Origin: Pseudomonadota bacterium
GTDB taxonomy: Bacteria; Myxococcota_A; Polyangia; Polyangiales; Polyangiaceae
NCBI GenBank assembly: GCA_003242355.1
Contig: QGUH01000173.1
Coordinates: forward strand, 1 to 7,068
Reading direction: 5' to 3'
DNA length: 7,068 bases
Shown here: positions 5,702 to 7,068 of the stretch, piece by piece
Position numbering within the stretch: the first letter of the stretch is position 1
Layout: the number at the start of each line of letters is the position of its first letter
Program-made: the position numbers and the translations under genes
The notes under the pieces: model-generated
What the model was told of the DNA's origin: nothing
The model's input: the letters and a program-made list of their open reading frames with translations, nothing else
Database searches by the model: none

Positions 5702-6571
5702 ATGTCCGAAACTGAGTCGAAGAAGCCCCTCTCGGATCCCGCCCCCGCCACGGACGAGCTCGATGCCGAGTGGAACGAGTCCACCACGCCTTCGGGCACT
5801 GCGCCTGCCGCCAAGGCGAGCGACCCCGTTTCTCAGCCTCCCCGCGTAGCGAGCGCGGCCGCCGTGTCTCGCGACGAGGACGAGGAAGACGAAGACGACG
5901 AAGACGAGCGGGACGAGGAAGACGACGACGAAGACGAGGAGGACGAGCGGGACGCGCGTAAAGGGCACCGCGGCCACACCGGGGCGTCCCGCGAAGAGCG
6001 CTCGGACGATTGGCTTCCCGATTGGGCGCCCTGGGCGACGCTCGGGGGCTTGGTGTTGCTCGGCCTGGTGGGCGGCCTCGGAGGCCTGCGCGGGATCGTG
6101 CATCTCGAAGAGCGGCGTCCCGAGCCGACCGAAGTCAAGGCCGCCGTGCAACCGGCCCAACCCGCGGCGGAGGCGACCGCAACGGCGCGCCGGCTGCCTC
6201 GGACGCCGCGGCCCGACGCTTCCGCCCCCGCCGCCGCGGCCGACGAGGAGCGCATCGAGGCTTCGCATCTGCTCGTTGCATACAAGGGAGCGCGGCGCGC
6301 GCAGCCGACCGTCACGCGCACGAAGGAAGAGGCGAAGAAGCGCGCCGAAGAAGCCCTCGCCCAGGCGAAGAAAGGCGTCGCGTTCGAAAAGCTCGTGGCG
6401 GAGTATTCGGACGAGCCGAACGCGACGGTGCGCGGTGGCAAGCTGGGTTCCTTCACCCGCCGCCGAATGGTCAAGCAATTCTCCGACGCCGCCTTCGCGC
6501 TGAAGCCCGGCGAGCTGTCCGACGTCGTCGAGACGCCGTTCGGCTTCCATGTCATCCTGCGCACGAAGTGA
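5702..6571 (+). CDS. Membrane-anchored parvulin-type peptidyl-prolyl isomerase with acidic tract
   Basis: The 289-residue protein speeds cis/trans change at Xaa-Pro bonds. Its order is: Ser/Pro/Ala-rich N-terminus (1-56); an extreme acidic tract (58-84, 25 of 27 residues Asp/Glu, broken by Arg70 and Arg83); a basic patch (86-100); one membrane helix (about 110-130, PWATLGGLVLLGLVGGLGG); a Pro/Ala linker (136-182); and a parvulin domain (184-289). Parvulin landmarks are His189 in SHLLV, YSD (235-237), RGGKLGSF, MVKQF (256-260), FALKPGELS and His283 in GFHVILRT. The segment GARRAQPTVTRTKEEA resembles human Pin1 (SRRPSSW... ITRTKEEA) including a paired Arg198-Arg199, so phospho-Ser/Thr-Pro preference is possible. 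There is no signal peptide; the topology is probably N-inside with the isomerase in the periplasm, but the reverse is not excluded. The stop overlaps the next gene's start (GTGA). Confidence 0.9.
   Translation: MSETESKKPLSDPAPATDELDAEWNESTTPSGTAPAAKASDPVSQPPRVASAAAVSRDEDEEDEDDEDERDEEDDDEDEEDERDARKGHRGHTGASREERSDDWLPDWAPWATLGGLVLLGLVGGLGGLRGIVHLEERRPEPTEVKAAVQPAQPAAEATATARRLPRTPRPDASAPAAAADEERIEASHLLVAYKGARRAQPTVTRTKEEAKKRAEEALAQAKKGVAFEKLVAEYSDEPNATVRGGKLGSFTRRRMVKQFSDAAFALKPGELSDVVETPFGFHVILRTK
5873..5953 (+). repeat. Asp/Glu-coding purine-rich low-complexity tract
   Basis: GAC/GAG/GAA/GAT-type codons repeat for 27 codons inside the first isomerase gene, giving a strongly purine-rich + strand. 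Its reverse strand reads as poly-Ser and is a shadow. It is a likely site of length variation between strains. Confidence 0.85.
6260..6568 (+). repeat. Parvulin domain, copy 1 of tandem duplication
   Basis: The 103 codons here (protein residues 187-289) align without gaps to the 103 codons at 6742-7050. By hand count about 76 of 103 residues are identical. The shared part stops at both domain ends, while the N-terminal regions of the two proteins are unrelated. Confidence 0.9.
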
Positions 6572-7053
6572 ACCGTTCGATCCCGCTCCTCGCGCTCGCC
6601 GTGTGCGCCCCGGCGTGCGTCGTGACCACGTTCGAAGGGCCGGGTGAGCCGCCACGGGTCGCCCCACCCCCCGGAAAAACGAGCCGCGCCGCCGCGATCG
6701 AGGCGGAGACGCGCGCTCCGGAGCCGGCGGAGACGGTCGCCGCGCGCCACCTTCTCGTCTCGTATCGCGGCGCGCTCCGCGCGTCTCCCGGCGTGACCCG
6801 GACGAAGGAGGAGGCGCGCGCCCGCGCCGAGGAAGCGCTCGGGCGCGCGAAAGCCGGCGAGGATTTCACGAAGCTCGTGGCCGAGTACTCGGACGAGCCC
6901 GGCGCTGAGTTGCGCGGTGGCGATCTGGGTCGGTTCGAGCGACGGCACATGGTGAAGCCGTTCGCGGACGCCGCCTTCGCACTGAAACCCGGCGAGATCT
7001 CCGAGGTCGTGGAAACGCCCTTCGGCTTCCACGTGATCCAGCGCACGGAGTAG
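6568..7053 (+). CDS. Probable lipoprotein parvulin-type peptidyl-prolyl isomerase, paralogue of the preceding gene
   Basis: The 161-residue product repeats the catalytic domain of its neighbour behind a different export signal. Residues 1-17 (NRSIPLLALAVCAPAC) look like a lipoprotein signal; Cys17 (APAC) or Cys13 (LAVC) would be the lipidated residue, neither with a textbook lipobox. A Pro/Ala/Glu linker (22-58) leads to the parvulin domain (59-161). Landmarks are His61 in RHLLV, VTRTKEEA (76-83), EYSDEP, RGGDLGRF, MVKPF (128-132) and His155 in GFHVIQRT. The MVKPF segment keeps the Pro found in Pin1 (MQKPF), where copy 1 has Gln. The Arg pair of copy 1 is reduced here to Leu70-Arg71. The start is GTG at 6568, overlapping the previous stop by 4 bases; it is chosen because it places an export signal directly at the N-terminus. 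It is probably periplasmic, attached to the inner or outer membrane. Confidence 0.88.
   Translation: MNRSIPLLALAVCAPACVVTTFEGPGEPPRVAPPPGKTSRAAAIEAETRAPEPAETVAARHLLVSYRGALRASPGVTRTKEEARARAEEALGRAKAGEDFTKLVAEYSDEPGAELRGGDLGRFERRHMVKPFADAAFALKPGEISEVVETPFGFHVIQRTE
6742..7050 (+). repeat. Parvulin domain, copy 2 of tandem duplication
   Basis: This is the partner of 6260-6568: 103 codons aligned without gaps, 27 residue differences by hand count. The differences cluster in the helix after TRTKEEA and in surface positions, while the active-site His residues and RGG.LG segment are kept. Confidence 0.9.
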
Positions 7054-7068
7054 GGCGCCCCACAGGAA

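Noticed and set aside
5833..7032. Minus-strand open frame (399 codons) over the isomerase pair, with a poly-Ser run
   Set aside because: The poly-Ser run is the reverse reading of the Asp/Glu codons, and the parvulin domains on the + strand are unambiguous.

Overview
The window is very GC-rich and reads as a chromosomal segment of a predatory or soil myxobacterium, most likely of the Sorangium/Polyangium side of Myxococcota. This assignment is an inference. It rests on a eukaryote-like Ser/Thr kinase, a lipoprotein-type enzyme with a long Gly/Ser/Thr linker, small outer-membrane barrel proteins of no named family, and an orphan type III secretion membrane subunit. No rRNA, tRNA, transposase, phage gene or CRISPR array is visible.

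Layout. Positions 1-297 hold no convincing gene, although one frame is open from the left edge to 301. Positions 298-1506 (+) encode a membrane-anchored Ser/Thr protein kinase. It overlaps by 4 bases (ATGA) a secreted, probably barrel-forming outer-membrane protein at 1503-2243 (+). After a 204-base gap containing two short inverted repeats comes a secreted glycoside hydrolase of family GH12 at 2448-3809 (+), with a roughly 140-residue Gly-rich linker. Facing it on the minus strand is a single FliR/SctT-type export-apparatus membrane protein (3986-4711). Divergent from that is a MaoC/hydratase-2 type (R)-enoyl-CoA hydratase (4789-5634, +), followed by two tandem parvulin prolyl isomerases: a membrane-anchored one with a long acidic tract (5702-6571) and a probable lipoprotein (6568-7053), overlapping by GTGA.

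The genes do not form one pathway. There are two clear coupled pairs (kinase plus barrel protein; two isomerases) and three stand-alone genes. The most notable points are the isolated SctT/FliR gene with no other secretion gene beside it, and the duplicated isomerase whose catalytic domain resembles the phospho-specific Pin1 type more than the SurA/PpiC type, in a genome segment that also encodes a Ser/Thr kinase. I found no clear evidence of a wholly new multi-gene system. The isomerase pair and the orphan secretion gene deserve the closest second look.
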